The notes: generated by a model from the letters alone, not told the origin. DNA of 64,000 nt from an uncultured Fibrobacter sp. (GCF_900316465.1 NZ_ONDD01000003.1:132987-196986); one strand, 5' to 3'. Counted from the stretch's first letter, positions 42,277 through 50,495 are shown. Numbers and translations are program-made.

Positions 42277-42395
42277 AGGCTAATAAATGTACAATAAATC
42301 GCGAGAAAATGCCCTATTGCAATAATCAAATAAGAAAATATTAAAATACAATGTGTCAATTTTCGTACATAAATGAAGGTCTCGGGCGCTTTTGC

Positions 42396-42403
42396 TATCT
42401 TTG
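42396..42403 (+). promoter_or_regulatory. -7 box of mnmE
   Basis: TATCTTTG, an exact TAnnTTTG, 5 bases before the ATG at 42409. It supports 42409 as the start and argues against the longer frame from 42373. Confidence 0.55.
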
Positions 42404-42408
42404 CCGCC

Positions 42409-43740
42409 ATGGATTCCCAGACGATTGTAGCCCCGATGACGCCTGCAGGCGTGAGTGCTGTGGCGGCCCTCCGAGTGAGCGGTACGCAGGTGCGTCTGGT
42501 GGTGGAACGCCTGTTTGGAACAAAGGCGGCCAAGGGGTTAAAGCCCCGCATGGCAAATCTCGGCACGGCCCGCGACCCGGAATCGGGCAAGGTGCTCGAT
42601 AGCCTTCTGTACATTTATTTTGAATCGCCGAATTCCTACACCGGCGAAGACGTGCTGGAACTTTACCCTCACGGAAACCCGCTGATCGTGCGCGACTTGC
42701 TGCAGGCAATTCGCAGCATCGAGGGCGTACGCCTGGCCGAACCCGGCGAATACACGCGTCGTGCTTTCTTAAATGGTAAAATGGATTTGACCCAGGCCGA
42801 ATCGGTGGCCGACGTGATTCACAGCGCAAACCGTGCGGAACTGGAAAACGCCCACCGCCTGCTTTCGGGTGCGCTTTCGAAAAAGATTGCAACGCTTACG
42901 GCACAGGTGAAAGACATTTCGGCCCGCCTCGAACTTGACGTGGACTTTGCCGAAGAAGAAGCCGATCCCGATTTTGCGGGCTGGGAGGCGCGCTTTGTCT
43001 CTATACGCGAATCTATCCTGCAGATTTTGAACAGCTTCCGCGGCAAGGCGAACCTGAGCAGGCTCCCGCTGGCCGTTCTTTACGGCGCTCCGAATGCGGG
43101 CAAGTCGAGCTTGGTGAATGCGCTCCTCGGCGAAGACCGCGTGCTCGTGAGTAATGTTCCGGGCACCACGCGCGACTTTGTTGAAGTGAGACTCTTTTTG
43201 GAAGGTGGTGAAATTCGCTTGGTTGATACCGCGGGCATCGCAGAGCATGCCACCGACGAACTCGATGCGCTCAGCATGAAAAAGTCCCGCGAGATTCTGG
43301 AAGAAGCGGATTTGAAAATTTTGGTGGAGGATGGAAGCGACGTCATTGCGAGGAGTGCAAGCGACGAAGCAATCCAGCCTGATTTTATTGTCCACTCCAA
43401 GTGCGACGTGCGTCAGTCCCTTCCCGAAACCGGACTCTGCATTTCTTCCAAAACAGGTGCGGGCCTTGCCGAACTCAAGAGCATCATGAATTCCGCCTTG
43501 TTCAAAAAGCGTGAAAACGAAGAAGACCTCTGGATTACCAGCGAACGCGAAAAGGCTTGCCTCGAAGATGCCTACGCCGGCGTGAACCGCGTGCTCGACC
43601 TGCTCCGTAGAAATCCGGCGGTAGAACTGCTCGCCTTTGAAATGCAGCTTGTCCGTAGGTCGCTCCAGAGCATAACGGGCGAAATTTCGTCCGAAGACAT
43701 TTTACAATCTATTTTCGCGGGGTTCTGCATTGGAAAGTAG
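42409..43740 (+). CDS. mnmE: tRNA uridine-5-carboxymethylaminomethyl GTPase MnmE, with an inserted repeat
   Basis: 443 residues from ATG 42409 (MDSQTIVAPMTPAG), the usual length. With MnmG it modifies the wobble uridine of several tRNAs. N-domain: AALRVSG, YTGEDVLELYPHGNP, GEYTRRAFLNGKMDLTQAE. G domain: GAPNAGKSS (G1), TTRD (G2), DTAG (G3). The C-terminus FCIGK holds the Cys of the family. The G4 motif reads HSKCD instead of NKxD, and directly before it lies an in-frame 12-residue insert VIARSASDEAIQ encoded by a palindromic repeat (43340-43375). Whether GTP binding is affected is unknown. It overlaps the transporter gene by 11 bases. Confidence 0.93.
   Translation: MDSQTIVAPMTPAGVSAVAALRVSGTQVRLVVERLFGTKAAKGLKPRMANLGTARDPESGKVLDSLLYIYFESPNSYTGEDVLELYPHGNPLIVRDLLQAIRSIEGVRLAEPGEYTRRAFLNGKMDLTQAESVADVIHSANRAELENAHRLLSGALSKKIATLTAQVKDISARLELDVDFAEEEADPDFAGWEARFVSIRESILQILNSFRGKANLSRLPLAVLYGAPNAGKSSLVNALLGEDRVLVSNVPGTTRDFVEVRLFLEGGEIRLVDTAGIAEHATDELDALSMKKSREILEEADLKILVEDGSDVIARSASDEAIQPDFIVHSKCDVRQSLPETGLCISSKTGAGLAELKSIMNSALFKKRENEEDLWITSEREKACLEDAYAGVNRVLDLLRRNPAVELLAFEMQLVRRSLQSITGEISSEDILQSIFAGFCIGK
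43340..43375 (+). repeat. Palindromic repeat inserted in frame inside mnmE
   Basis: The segment starts CGTCATTGCGAGG and ends GACGAAGCAATCC, with ATTGC and GCAAT as inverted ends. The type is known in many bacteria as an intergenic or protein-coding palindromic element. Confidence 0.75.
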
Positions 43741-44602
43741 TTACATCGGTGCTTTGCTTGCCATTTTCATGTTCGGCTCCTACATGGTGCCCCTTAAAAA
43801 ATGGCCGAATTATTCCAGCTGGGCCTACCTTTCGATGATGACCTTGGGCGCGCTTCTGAGTGCGCTTGTCGTTGCGTTCTATACGGGTACCTTCAATGTG
43901 CACCCGATTGGCGTGCTTTGCGGCCTCATGTGGGTCGTGGGTGGCGCCTTCTGTTTCTGGGCGGTGCAGGCCGAAGCCGACCTCGCGGGCGCCGGCGTGC
44001 GTTCCATGGGTGTGAGCATTCTGGCCTCGTTCCTGTCGGGCGTGCTCCTGTTCGGCGAACAGTCCAAATTCTTCCTCTCGATTCCGGCCATTGCGTGCTT
44101 CCTGATCGGGCTTTCGCGCTTGTCGCCGTCGCATGGCGGCTCCGTATTCAAGAACTGGCGTTCCCTTTTGGGCGGCTTTGCCTTCGGTACCTACCTGATT
44201 CCCTATAAGCTTGCGGTCCAGTCGGGCCTCTCGATGACCGATGTCGAATTCCTCTGCCCGTTTACCATCGGCCTTTTTGTCGGCAGCCAGGCTCTGATTG
44301 CCGTGCTTGAAATCCGCCGCAAAAAAATGTTCGAATACAAACTCGTGCCGAGTCTAGTCACCATTGTGATGGGCGTGCTCTGGATGGTCGGCATGCATGG
44401 TTGCTTCTGGGCTATCGATGTGAACGGCGCGCTCGGTTATGCCATCGGTTACCCGCTTACGCAGCTGAACTTGCTGGTGAACCTGGGCTGGGGAGTGTTT
44501 GTTTTCGGCGAATACAAAACGGCCCGCGAACGAATCAAGTTGCTCTTGGCGACCTTCATCATTCTCGCGGGCGCTGTGTTGCTGACCCTGTCGAAGGGCT
44601 AG
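43730..44602 (+). CDS. GRP/EamA-type sugar transporter
   Basis: 290 residues with about ten hydrophobic helices. N-terminus SSYIGALLAIFMFGSYMVPLKKW and the internal repeat FGTYLIPYKLAVQSG resemble the glucose/ribose porter (GRP, GlcU) branch of the drug/metabolite transporter superfamily. The second half ends YPLTQLNLLVNLGWGVFVFGEYKTARER, also typical. The start is TTG 43730, inside the mnmE 3' end; the next ATG is 16 codons later and would cut the first helix. Probable proton-linked sugar uptake; substrate unknown. Confidence 0.82.
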   Translation: MESSYIGALLAIFMFGSYMVPLKKWPNYSSWAYLSMMTLGALLSALVVAFYTGTFNVHPIGVLCGLMWVVGGAFCFWAVQAEADLAGAGVRSMGVSILASFLSGVLLFGEQSKFFLSIPAIACFLIGLSRLSPSHGGSVFKNWRSLLGGFAFGTYLIPYKLAVQSGLSMTDVEFLCPFTIGLFVGSQALIAVLEIRRKKMFEYKLVPSLVTIVMGVLWMVGMHGCFWAIDVNGALGYAIGYPLTQLNLLVNLGWGVFVFGEYKTARERIKLLLATFIILAGAVLLTLSKG

Positions 44603-44603
44603 C

Positions 44604-44624
44604 GGGGCGTTCGCCCCTCTTTTA
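44604..44624 (+). terminator. Terminator of the mnmE-transporter operon
   Basis: GGGGCG-tt-CGCCCC followed by TCTTTT. Its tail overlaps the stop codon of the convergent GH9 gene. Confidence 0.75.
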
Positions 44625-46754
44625 CTTTATCGCGATCTTCTTTGCGGCAAGGCCGTTGACTTTGACCATGTAGATTCCGCTCTGCACGTTGTCGAGCTTG
44701 AGCGTTGCCTTGCCGGCGGTCAGCGGGCTGCTTGCGATTTTGGAACCGTTCAGCGTGAAGAGTTCTACGCTTGAGGCACGTACGCCTGCGGCGTTGACCG
44801 CGAGAGTGCGGCCCTGCAGACGAACGTCGAACGACTGCGCCTTTGCAATATTGGACTTGGGAATGGCGCTTCCAAAGGAGTCGATTTCAATCGATTTCTC
44901 GTCATAACGGGTGGCGAGGGCCATCAGGTACCAGGTGCTGTGCGGCAGCCACTGTTCCACCCAGCGCCAGTTGTGCCAAGGTTCGTCGTAAGGGAAACCC
45001 ACATATTCAACGCCATCGTCATCCCAAGCGATTCCCGAGCCGTCCTTGTTCTTGCCGGTAATGCCGTTCGCGATACCGCCCTCGAGGGTGGCGTCGTAAT
45101 CGGAGGTGCCGTCGTACTTGGCCGGGTTCTTCTTGCCGATGCCGTACATCATGCTCACGCCGTAGGGGTTCTTGCCTAAAATCCAGTCGAGCTGGTTTGC
45201 TGCATACTTGTCTCCGCCATCGTGACCTTCGATTTTGTGCATCGAGTGGGTGGCGTATGCTACAGCGGCCGCAAGACTTGCGATACGGGCGTCTTCGCCT
45301 TGCCACCAGTAGCCACTCTCGTTATCGTGCGGAATAAAGAATCCTTCCTTGATCTCTCCGCCAGTCTTGTATGCCTGGCGAGCGTAACCGAACGGGTTCT
45401 CGACCTTGTCCGTAATGCTGAGTAGCCAGTCGTAGTGCTTTTTGATGGTGTCGCCGACATCCAGGGAATTGCAACGTCCTCCGGTACAGAACAGCAATCC
45501 GACTTCGGCATATCGGATGAGGGCGATGAGCGGGAGTCCCGCATCGCTCGCGTGCCAGAACGGGCGCGTCTTGTCATCGTCGCTCCAGAAATAGCCATCT
45601 TTGCTCAGACGTCCCGAGAGGCTTTCGGCGCGCTTGTCCGCGTCGAGCAAATATTTGTCTTTTCCCGTTGCCGCATACAGTTCGGTTGCCGCAAGGAGTG
45701 CCGTGTAGTCGTCGATGATATTTTCCTTGCCGTCGTCACAGTAGGCGCAGTTTCCGCCGATGCTCTGCTTTTCGGACAGGTGGGCGTAGGCTTTTTCGGC
45801 TGCTTCAAGGTATTGTTCGCTGGTGTAGTCGCCATTTACTCGGAGAGCTGCCACGCGGGCAAGGCCTGCAATTGCCATACCGCCGCCTTCGCGGAATGCC
45901 GTCTGGTAATTGCTGCTCTTTTTGCCGTCGTCGCCGCTAAAGGCACACAGGTAGCGGCTCCCCATGCCCCAGTTGTCGAACACAGTCATGTAGAAGAATC
46001 CCTGTTCGTCCAGCATGCGTACCAAGAAGTCCGCGCCGTAGGCGGCTTCTTCTGCGGTCTTTGCCTTGGTGCTTGTCGATGCCAGCAGCGTCGGAATGCG
46101 TTCTGCTGCGAATGCGAGCGACCACACCGTCAAGGGAATCTGCTGCGGGTTCAGGTAGTTTGCGTAAGAAAGGTGACTCAGGTACTTGCTCACGTCGCCG
46201 CTTGCGTCATACCAACCGCCGTGAACATCGCGCGTGACGTTGTCTTTGCCGTAAACGGGAACCTTCTGGTCCCATTCGTTAATGGGGGCCTTGTCGGCGC
46301 GATCGTTGTAGAAGTAATCCATGACCATCGCAAGGGTCTTTTGGGCGAGAGTTTTTTCACCCACATAAAACTTGTTTGATGCTGTCGGGCTGCCTGTAGC
46401 CACTTCTATGTGAAAGTGTCCCGGTTCTACGACGGGGTTGGCAGGCAAGGCTGTGGTGTATGTGGGAAGCACCTGGGTCAGGTCGATGAAATAGTATTTT
46501 CCGCTTTTAGCCCAGTTGTCCGGGTTTACGCCTTTGCCGAATTTCTCCGTTGCTACGGGAGATCCGGTCGAGCCGTCTTCGGGGTCGAACCAAAGTGTCC
46601 ATTCGGTGCCTTCGAGTTCGTCGGTGCTTTGCACCACGATAGAAACCGGTTTGTCGTTGTCGTAACCGGCCTCGTTGATAAAGAATGTGTTTGAGGCAAA
46701 AGCGCACGTGGCGAGCGATGCCGTAAGGAGGGTTGGCTTGGAAAATTTTTTCAT
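44622..46754 (-). CDS. Exported GH9 cellulase with N-terminal Ig-like domain
   Basis: 710 residues. Signal peptide about 1-20, then an Ig-like CelD_N-type domain (about 22-130: FFINEAGYDNDKPVSIVV). The GH9 catalytic domain follows, with catalytic Asp residues in HGGWYDASGDVSKYLSH (Asp183, Asp187), the conserved DWILGKNPYGVSMMYG, and the acid Glu in the NWRWVEQWLPH segment near 610. It cleaves beta-1,4-glucan. The last ~60 residues (VELFTLNGSKIASSPL...GIYMVKVN) resemble a T9SS type A domain. A TATATTCA box lies 5 bases before the ATG and no binding site is seen, so the mRNA may be leaderless. Confidence 0.92.
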   Translation of the reverse strand: MKKFSKPTLLTASLATCAFASNTFFINEAGYDNDKPVSIVVQSTDELEGTEWTLWFDPEDGSTGSPVATEKFGKGVNPDNWAKSGKYYFIDLTQVLPTYTTALPANPVVEPGHFHIEVATGSPTASNKFYVGEKTLAQKTLAMVMDYFYNDRADKAPINEWDQKVPVYGKDNVTRDVHGGWYDASGDVSKYLSHLSYANYLNPQQIPLTVWSLAFAAERIPTLLASTSTKAKTAEEAAYGADFLVRMLDEQGFFYMTVFDNWGMGSRYLCAFSGDDGKKSSNYQTAFREGGGMAIAGLARVAALRVNGDYTSEQYLEAAEKAYAHLSEKQSIGGNCAYCDDGKENIIDDYTALLAATELYAATGKDKYLLDADKRAESLSGRLSKDGYFWSDDDKTRPFWHASDAGLPLIALIRYAEVGLLFCTGGRCNSLDVGDTIKKHYDWLLSITDKVENPFGYARQAYKTGGEIKEGFFIPHDNESGYWWQGEDARIASLAAAVAYATHSMHKIEGHDGGDKYAANQLDWILGKNPYGVSMMYGIGKKNPAKYDGTSDYDATLEGGIANGITGKNKDGSGIAWDDDGVEYVGFPYDEPWHNWRWVEQWLPHSTWYLMALATRYDEKSIEIDSFGSAIPKSNIAKAQSFDVRLQGRTLAVNAAGVRASSVELFTLNGSKIASSPLTAGKATLKLDNVQSGIYMVKVNGLAAKKIAIK

Positions 46755-46759
46755 GGGGT

Positions 46760-46790
46760 TGAATATAATTTATGTGAGGGGAATTTCCAA
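46760..46790 (-). promoter_or_regulatory. Promoter of the GH9 cellulase gene
   Basis: Minus strand TTG, 20 bases, TATATTCA ending 5 bases before the ATG at 46754. Confidence 0.5.
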
Positions 46791-46862
46791 ACAAGTGTCA
46801 AAAAGATGTGCTTTGAATCAAAGCGAAAACGGGTTGGCTGTGTAACTTGATTTTAATTAAAT

Positions 46863-46881
46863 ACGCAAAATTTGCGTTAAA
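46863..46881. promoter_or_regulatory. Operator-like palindrome, copy 1
   Basis: ACGC, 7 AT-rich bases, GCGTTAAA. The core ACGCAAAATTTGCGT is a perfect palindrome. Confidence 0.4.
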
Positions 46882-47012
46882 TATGACTGGCAGGGTGATT
46901 GAGCCTATTCGGAAATAATCTTCTTGCTTTAGAAAAGGGGCCGCCCTTTGCCTATTTTGATGGGTTGTGAACTTCTCTAAGTGCTTGGTATTGGCTGAAT
47001 TATTTATATATT

Positions 47013-47031
47013 ACGCTAAAAATGCGTTAAA
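47013..47031. promoter_or_regulatory. Operator-like palindrome, copy 2
   Basis: ACGC, 7 AT-rich bases, GCGTTAAA: identical arms and spacing to copy 1. It overlaps a promoter-like TATATTAC. Confidence 0.4.
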
Positions 47032-47125
47032 AACGCTCTTTTTTGAACTGTTTCTTTGTGGGCTGTTGATTCTTCGGCTTTATTGAGTTACATTTGCTCG
47101 CGAAAACAAAAAAAGGATAGTCACT

Positions 47126-48067
47126 ATGTACTACGAAAGCATCAAAGTTTTGGACTGCACCATCCGCGATGGTGGCTTGGTCAACAAGCACGACTTCTCC
47201 CTCGAATTTGTGCGTCGCCTTTACACCCTCCTGTCTGCCGCCGGTGTGGACTATATGGAAATGGGTTACAAGAACTCTCCGGATCTCTTTGACCCCAAGG
47301 AATACGGTCCGTGGAAGTTCTGCGATGACGATTTGCTCTGGAAGGTGAAAGACGGTATCGATTCCAAGATCAAGATGGCTGTGATGGCTGACGTTGGCCG
47401 CGTGAACATGGACGCCGTGAAGCCCGCCAGCGAAAGCCCGTATCAGATGTTCCGCGTGGCAAGCTACGTGAAGAACATCGACAAGGGTATCGAAATGGTG
47501 AACGCCTTCCACGACATGGGTTACGAAACCACCCTCAACATCATGGCCGTGAGCCGTGACCGTGGCCCGGAACTGGATGAAGCCCTGCACCAGGTGAACG
47601 AAGAATGCAAGGCCGACGTGCTTTACTTGGTGGACAGCTTCGGCGCATTCTACCAGGAAGACATCGATAAGGAAATTACCCGCTACCGCGGTATCGTAAA
47701 GGGCAAGAAATTTGGCTTCCATGGCCACAACAACCAGCAGCTGGCCTTCTCCAACACGATTCAGGCAATCATTGACCATGTGGATTACCTCGACGGTTCC
47801 GTGTCTGGCATGGGCCGCGGCGCCGGCAACTGCACCACCGAACTCTTGCTCGGATTCCTCAAGAACCCGAAGTACGACCTTCGTCCGGTGCTTGATGCCT
47901 ACCAGGAACTGTTCTTGCCGCTTAAGGAAAAGTACGAATGGGGCTACATCATTCCGCAGATGATTACGGGTATGCTAAACCGTCACCCGCAAGATGCCAT
48001 CGCCATCCGCAAGACCGAAGACAAGGACAACTACACCAAGTTCTATAATCATATGATGAATGACTAG
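47126..48067 (+). CDS. DRE-TIM metallolyase-family enzyme (aldolase-like)
   Basis: 313 residues. VLDCTIRDGGLVN (about 8-20) matches the metal-binding RDGG of HMG-CoA lyase/4-hydroxy-2-oxovalerate aldolase enzymes, and KFGFHGHNNQQLAFSNT (about 198-214) gives the HxH metal ligands, followed by DGSVSGMGRGAGNCTTELL. Such enzymes perform metal-dependent aldol cleavage or condensation of 2-oxo acids. The exact reaction cannot be assigned, and homologues are often called 'aldolase catalytic domain-containing protein'. AAAGGA precedes the start. Codon use is strongly biased, suggesting high expression. Confidence 0.82.
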   Translation: MYYESIKVLDCTIRDGGLVNKHDFSLEFVRRLYTLLSAAGVDYMEMGYKNSPDLFDPKEYGPWKFCDDDLLWKVKDGIDSKIKMAVMADVGRVNMDAVKPASESPYQMFRVASYVKNIDKGIEMVNAFHDMGYETTLNIMAVSRDRGPELDEALHQVNEECKADVLYLVDSFGAFYQEDIDKEITRYRGIVKGKKFGFHGHNNQQLAFSNTIQAIIDHVDYLDGSVSGMGRGAGNCTTELLLGFLKNPKYDLRPVLDAYQELFLPLKEKYEWGYIIPQMITGMLNRHPQDAIAIRKTEDKDNYTKFYNHMMND

Positions 48068-48076
48068 GAGGCGAGC

Positions 48077-48118
48077 GTCGCAGGAACAAGCTTGCTTGTT
48101 CCTATGACCGAGCCGACG
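48077..48118. repeat. Intergenic hairpin repeat, family A copy 2
   Basis: GTCGC, a perfect 10-bp hairpin (48082-48103) with core GCTTGC, then ATGACCGAG and GACG. The flanks are the same as in the copy at 8512, but the stem sequence differs. Confidence 0.7.
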
Positions 48119-48184
48119 AGTCATGGGCTCGCGTAGCGAGACCAACGACTAATAAGCCTAGCATTGCGATAAACTATCCGGGTC

Positions 48185-48211
48185 TTAGGGCGGAGCCCTA
48201 GGAGAAGGGGT
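48185..48211. repeat. Intergenic repeat, family B copy 2
   Basis: TTAGGGC-gga-GCCCTAGGAGA followed by GGGG, as at 19762. Confidence 0.6.
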
Positions 48212-48243
48212 AGTGGAAAACGCAGCAGGGCTGCGATTGTAAC

Positions 48244-48272
48244 GAGGGGGATTCTTCCCCCTTTGTTTTTTT
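48244..48272 (+). terminator. Terminator before the outer-membrane-like gene
   Basis: GGGGG-attctt-CCCCC followed by TTTGTTTTTTT. It probably ends the DRE-TIM gene transcript after the repeat cluster. Confidence 0.75.
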
Positions 48273-48286
48273 ACTAGCTTATACCT

Positions 48287-49120
48287 GTGCGCTACTTATT
48301 CCTGCTGATTGTACTTGTATTTGGGTTGTCTGTCTCGTTTGCGGCAGACGGCGTAGACTCGCTTGAATCAGAGAATAAGTTGTCCGAAATCAGCACGGTT
48401 CCCTTGCCGGGGCAGACCGCCTACATGGAACAGGGACTTTCGTTCGGGCTTGGCTTTGGCGTGTACGACCCGCTGGACGAATGCGACTGCATGGGCGCCT
48501 GGCAGGCACAGCTTGAGTACTTTTATAAAGATTGGATAAGCGGGGGAGTCAGTGCGCTCTTTTTCGGGGGCGACCTCGACCGCGACGCGATGATCGTTTA
48601 CCAGCGGTACCGCCTGAATGTCAGGTTCCACATGGCGTCCGAAGAGTTCGACTTGTATGCTTCGCCGCTTCTGGGTTTTGAAAATACGAGTATCTCGGCG
48701 TTTAGAAAGCAGGTGCGCGGAAAGAAGACTGCCTCGGAACAGCGGCAGCATTACTGGTGGGATGACGATGCCGAAGATGACGAAGCCGATGTGGATTCCG
48801 TAGAAGTCAAAAATGACGACTGCCAAAAACTTTTTACGCTGGACGGTTTTTCTATCGGGCTTGCGCTGGGCGGCGGGTATGACCTGTCGGATTTGTTCGG
48901 CCTGACCGGCGAAGTTCATGTGGAATACAACTTTACCAAGGAATTCCTGCTGAACGTGGTTCCGGGGGTTGCCTTTAACCTGCGCGAAGTGTGGCCCTGG
49001 GCCAAGCGGACGCTCCGTTCGACCTGGATTTCGTTTGAAGTGGGGGCCCAAAAGGCCTTCAACAAGGATATTGACGGGTGGTCGAACACCTTTTTCCTGG
49101 GAATTCAGTTCGGGGCGTAG
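48287..49120 (+). CDS. Probable outer-membrane beta-barrel protein
   Basis: 277 residues from GTG 48287. Signal peptide MRYLFLLIVLVFGLSVSFAA. The mature protein alternates amphipathic strands and turns (FGLGFGVYDP, WISGGVSALFFGGD, FDLYASPLLGFEN, SIGLALGGGYDLSDLFGLTGEVHVEYNF, SFEVGAQKAF, FFLGIQFGA), as expected for a small barrel. An acidic loop DDDAEDDEADVD (about 163-174) would be exposed. Family not recognised. No partner genes nearby. Confidence 0.7.
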   Translation: MRYLFLLIVLVFGLSVSFAADGVDSLESENKLSEISTVPLPGQTAYMEQGLSFGLGFGVYDPLDECDCMGAWQAQLEYFYKDWISGGVSALFFGGDLDRDAMIVYQRYRLNVRFHMASEEFDLYASPLLGFENTSISAFRKQVRGKKTASEQRQHYWWDDDAEDDEADVDSVEVKNDDCQKLFTLDGFSIGLALGGGYDLSDLFGLTGEVHVEYNFTKEFLLNVVPGVAFNLREVWPWAKRTLRSTWISFEVGAQKAFNKDIDGWSNTFFLGIQFGA

Positions 49121-49140
49121 GGTAGACCTGCCTCCGAGGT

Positions 49141-49171
49141 TTGACACCTAAATCCCGATTTTCTATATTTG
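49141..49171 (+). promoter_or_regulatory. Promoter of rpsF-rpsR-rplI
   Basis: TTG (49141-49143), 20 bases, TATATTTG (49164-49171), an exact match to the -33/-7 pattern. Confidence 0.7.
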
Positions 49172-49176
49172 GTGCA

Positions 49177-49246
49177 CCGATTTTTATCGGAACCCTCCCG
49201 GGGCCAATGTCGGTTTCCCGGGCGATAGACCAAAGGGACTCATTAT
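49177..49246 (+). promoter_or_regulatory. Structured leader of rpsF (possible S6:S18 site)
   Basis: CCGAT-ttt-ATCGG (49178-49191) is followed by a C/G-rich stem CCCGGG...CCCGGG (49202-49224). Many bacteria have an S6:S18-binding leader here; the fit to that motif was judged by eye only. Confidence 0.4.
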
Positions 49247-49618
49247 ATGAGACAATACGAAACGATGGTGATCATCGACGCTATGATCTCTGACGACGCT
49301 ATCAAGGCCGAAATCGAGACTATCGCCGCCAACATCACCAAAGGCAACGGCGAAATCCTCCGCCGCGACGATTGGGGCAAGCGCAAGCTCGCTTACACCA
49401 TCAAGAAGCGCCAGCATGGCTTTTACGTGATCTTCTACTACAAGGCTGAAGCCGCTACGGTCGCCTCTGTGGAAGCCGCTCTTAAGCTGAACGAAAACGT
49501 TCTCCGCTGGATGACTCTCGCTGATTATCCGATGAGCGAAATTGTTTATGACCAAACTCAGACCCAGTCCACCGAAGATATCATCCCGGTTGACGCAGAA
49601 GAAGGGGAGGCTGAATAA
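49247..49618 (+). CDS. rpsF: 30S ribosomal protein S6
   Basis: 123 residues. It opens MRQYETMVIIDAMISDDAIK and has the family segment DDWGKRKLAYTIKKRQHGFYVIFYYKAE, ending in an acidic tail (DAEEGEAE). S6 binds S18 in the 30S platform. The stop overlaps the ATG of rpsR by one base. No ssb gene lies between rpsF and rpsR, unlike in many bacteria. Confidence 0.97.
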   Translation: MRQYETMVIIDAMISDDAIKAEIETIAANITKGNGEILRRDDWGKRKLAYTIKKRQHGFYVIFYYKAEAATVASVEAALKLNENVLRWMTLADYPMSEIVYDQTQTQSTEDIIPVDAEEGEAE

Positions 49619-49869
49619 TGGCTTTTGAAGATAAGAAGCAGGCAACCCGTATCCGCCGCAAGAAGACTTGCTGGTTCACGGAAAACAACATCAAGTTCAT
49701 TGACTATAAGGACGAAAAGACTCTTCGTCGCTTTATCTCTGAACGTGGTAAGATCATTCCTCGCCGCATTTCTGGCACCTCCGCCAAGTATCAGCGTATG
49801 CTGAACGAAGCTATCAAGCGTGCCCGTCAGATGGCTATTCTCCCGTTCGTTTCGGACAGTCTGCGCTAA
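49618..49869 (+). CDS. rpsR: 30S ribosomal protein S18
   Basis: 83 residues, normal length. Conserved KKTCWFTENNIKFIDYKDEKTLRRFISERGKIIPRRISGTSAKYQR segments are visible (YKD...LRRF, GKI.PRR..G). S18 forms a pair with S6. It starts on the last base of rpsF and is followed by rplI after 14 bases with GGAGGA. Confidence 0.97.
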   Translation: MAFEDKKQATRIRRKKTCWFTENNIKFIDYKDEKTLRRFISERGKIIPRRISGTSAKYQRMLNEAIKRARQMAILPFVSDSLR

Positions 49870-49883
49870 GGAGGAACTAGACT

Positions 49884-50333
49884 ATGGAAATTATTCTTAA
49901 GGCCAACGTTCCCCACTTGGGCAAGATGCTTGACGTCGTGAAGGTTAAGGACGGCTATGCCCGTAACTACCTCTTCCCGCGCAAGCTCGCTGTTCGTGCT
50001 ACTAAGGAAGCCAAGCTCGAAATCGAAAACAACCGCGCTGCCGTTGAAGCTCAGTTCCAGAAGGAACTCGCTGCCGCTGGCGATGTAGCTGCTAAGCTTT
50101 CTCAGATTTCTGTTAACCTCGAACGCCGCGTTGTGGAAGGCGAACGTCTGTACGGTTCTGTGACCGCTTCTGACATCGCTGACGCCATCACCAAGCAGGG
50201 CGTTAAGGTTACCCGTGCTCAGGTTGCTCTCGAAGAACCGATCAAGCAGCTCGGTGTTTACACCGTGACGATCAAGGTCTTCAGCGACGTTGAAGCTCAG
50301 GTCAAGGTTTGGGTGGTTGCAGAGAAGGCATAA
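49884..50333 (+). CDS. rplI: 50S ribosomal protein L9
   Basis: 149 residues, standard. MEIILKANVPHLGKMLDVVKVKDGYARNYLFPRKLA is the typical N-domain (G..V.VK.GYARNYL.P). A central helix follows, then the C-domain with LYGSVTASDIADAI and IKQLGVYTVTIKVF. Last gene of the operon. Confidence 0.97.
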   Translation: MEIILKANVPHLGKMLDVVKVKDGYARNYLFPRKLAVRATKEAKLEIENNRAAVEAQFQKELAAAGDVAAKLSQISVNLERRVVEGERLYGSVTASDIADAITKQGVKVTRAQVALEEPIKQLGVYTVTIKVFSDVEAQVKVWVVAEKA

Positions 50334-50360
50334 GTCTTTTCTAAATCACTAGAAATCTTT

Positions 50361-50394
50361 CGGACCGCTCCTTCGGGGGCGGTTCTTTTTTTTT
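50361..50394 (+). terminator. Terminator of rpsF-rpsR-rplI
   Basis: GGACCGC-tccttcggg-GCGGTTC followed by nine T. Confidence 0.88.
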
Positions 50395-50495
50395 GCGTAA
50401 ACTTTTTTAAGGCAGGCGCCGCCGGGCTTTTGACGTTTATAACAAAAAATGCGGACAAATGAATGACCGCATGCTGTTTAAATTTTGGTAGAAAA

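Larger units (their letters stand above)
46755..47125. other. 371-base divergent regulatory region
   Basis: AT-rich, no gene. It separates the GH9 gene (leftward) and the DRE-TIM enzyme gene (rightward). It carries a leftward promoter at its left edge, two similar imperfect palindromes (46863-46881 and 47013-47031), and a TATATTAC box (47008-47015) that overlaps the second palindrome. Confidence 0.55.

Noticed and set aside
42373..42408. Longer N-terminus for MnmE from the ATG at 42373
   Set aside because: The added residues (MKVSGAFAIFAA) do not belong to the family, and they would put the TATCTTTG box inside the gene.
47027..47779. 250-codon minus-strand frame opposite the DRE-TIM enzyme gene
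   Set aside because: The plus-strand protein has the RDGG and HGH metal motifs and strongly biased codons; the opposing frame extends into the AT-rich intergenic region with a Lys/Gln-rich start.
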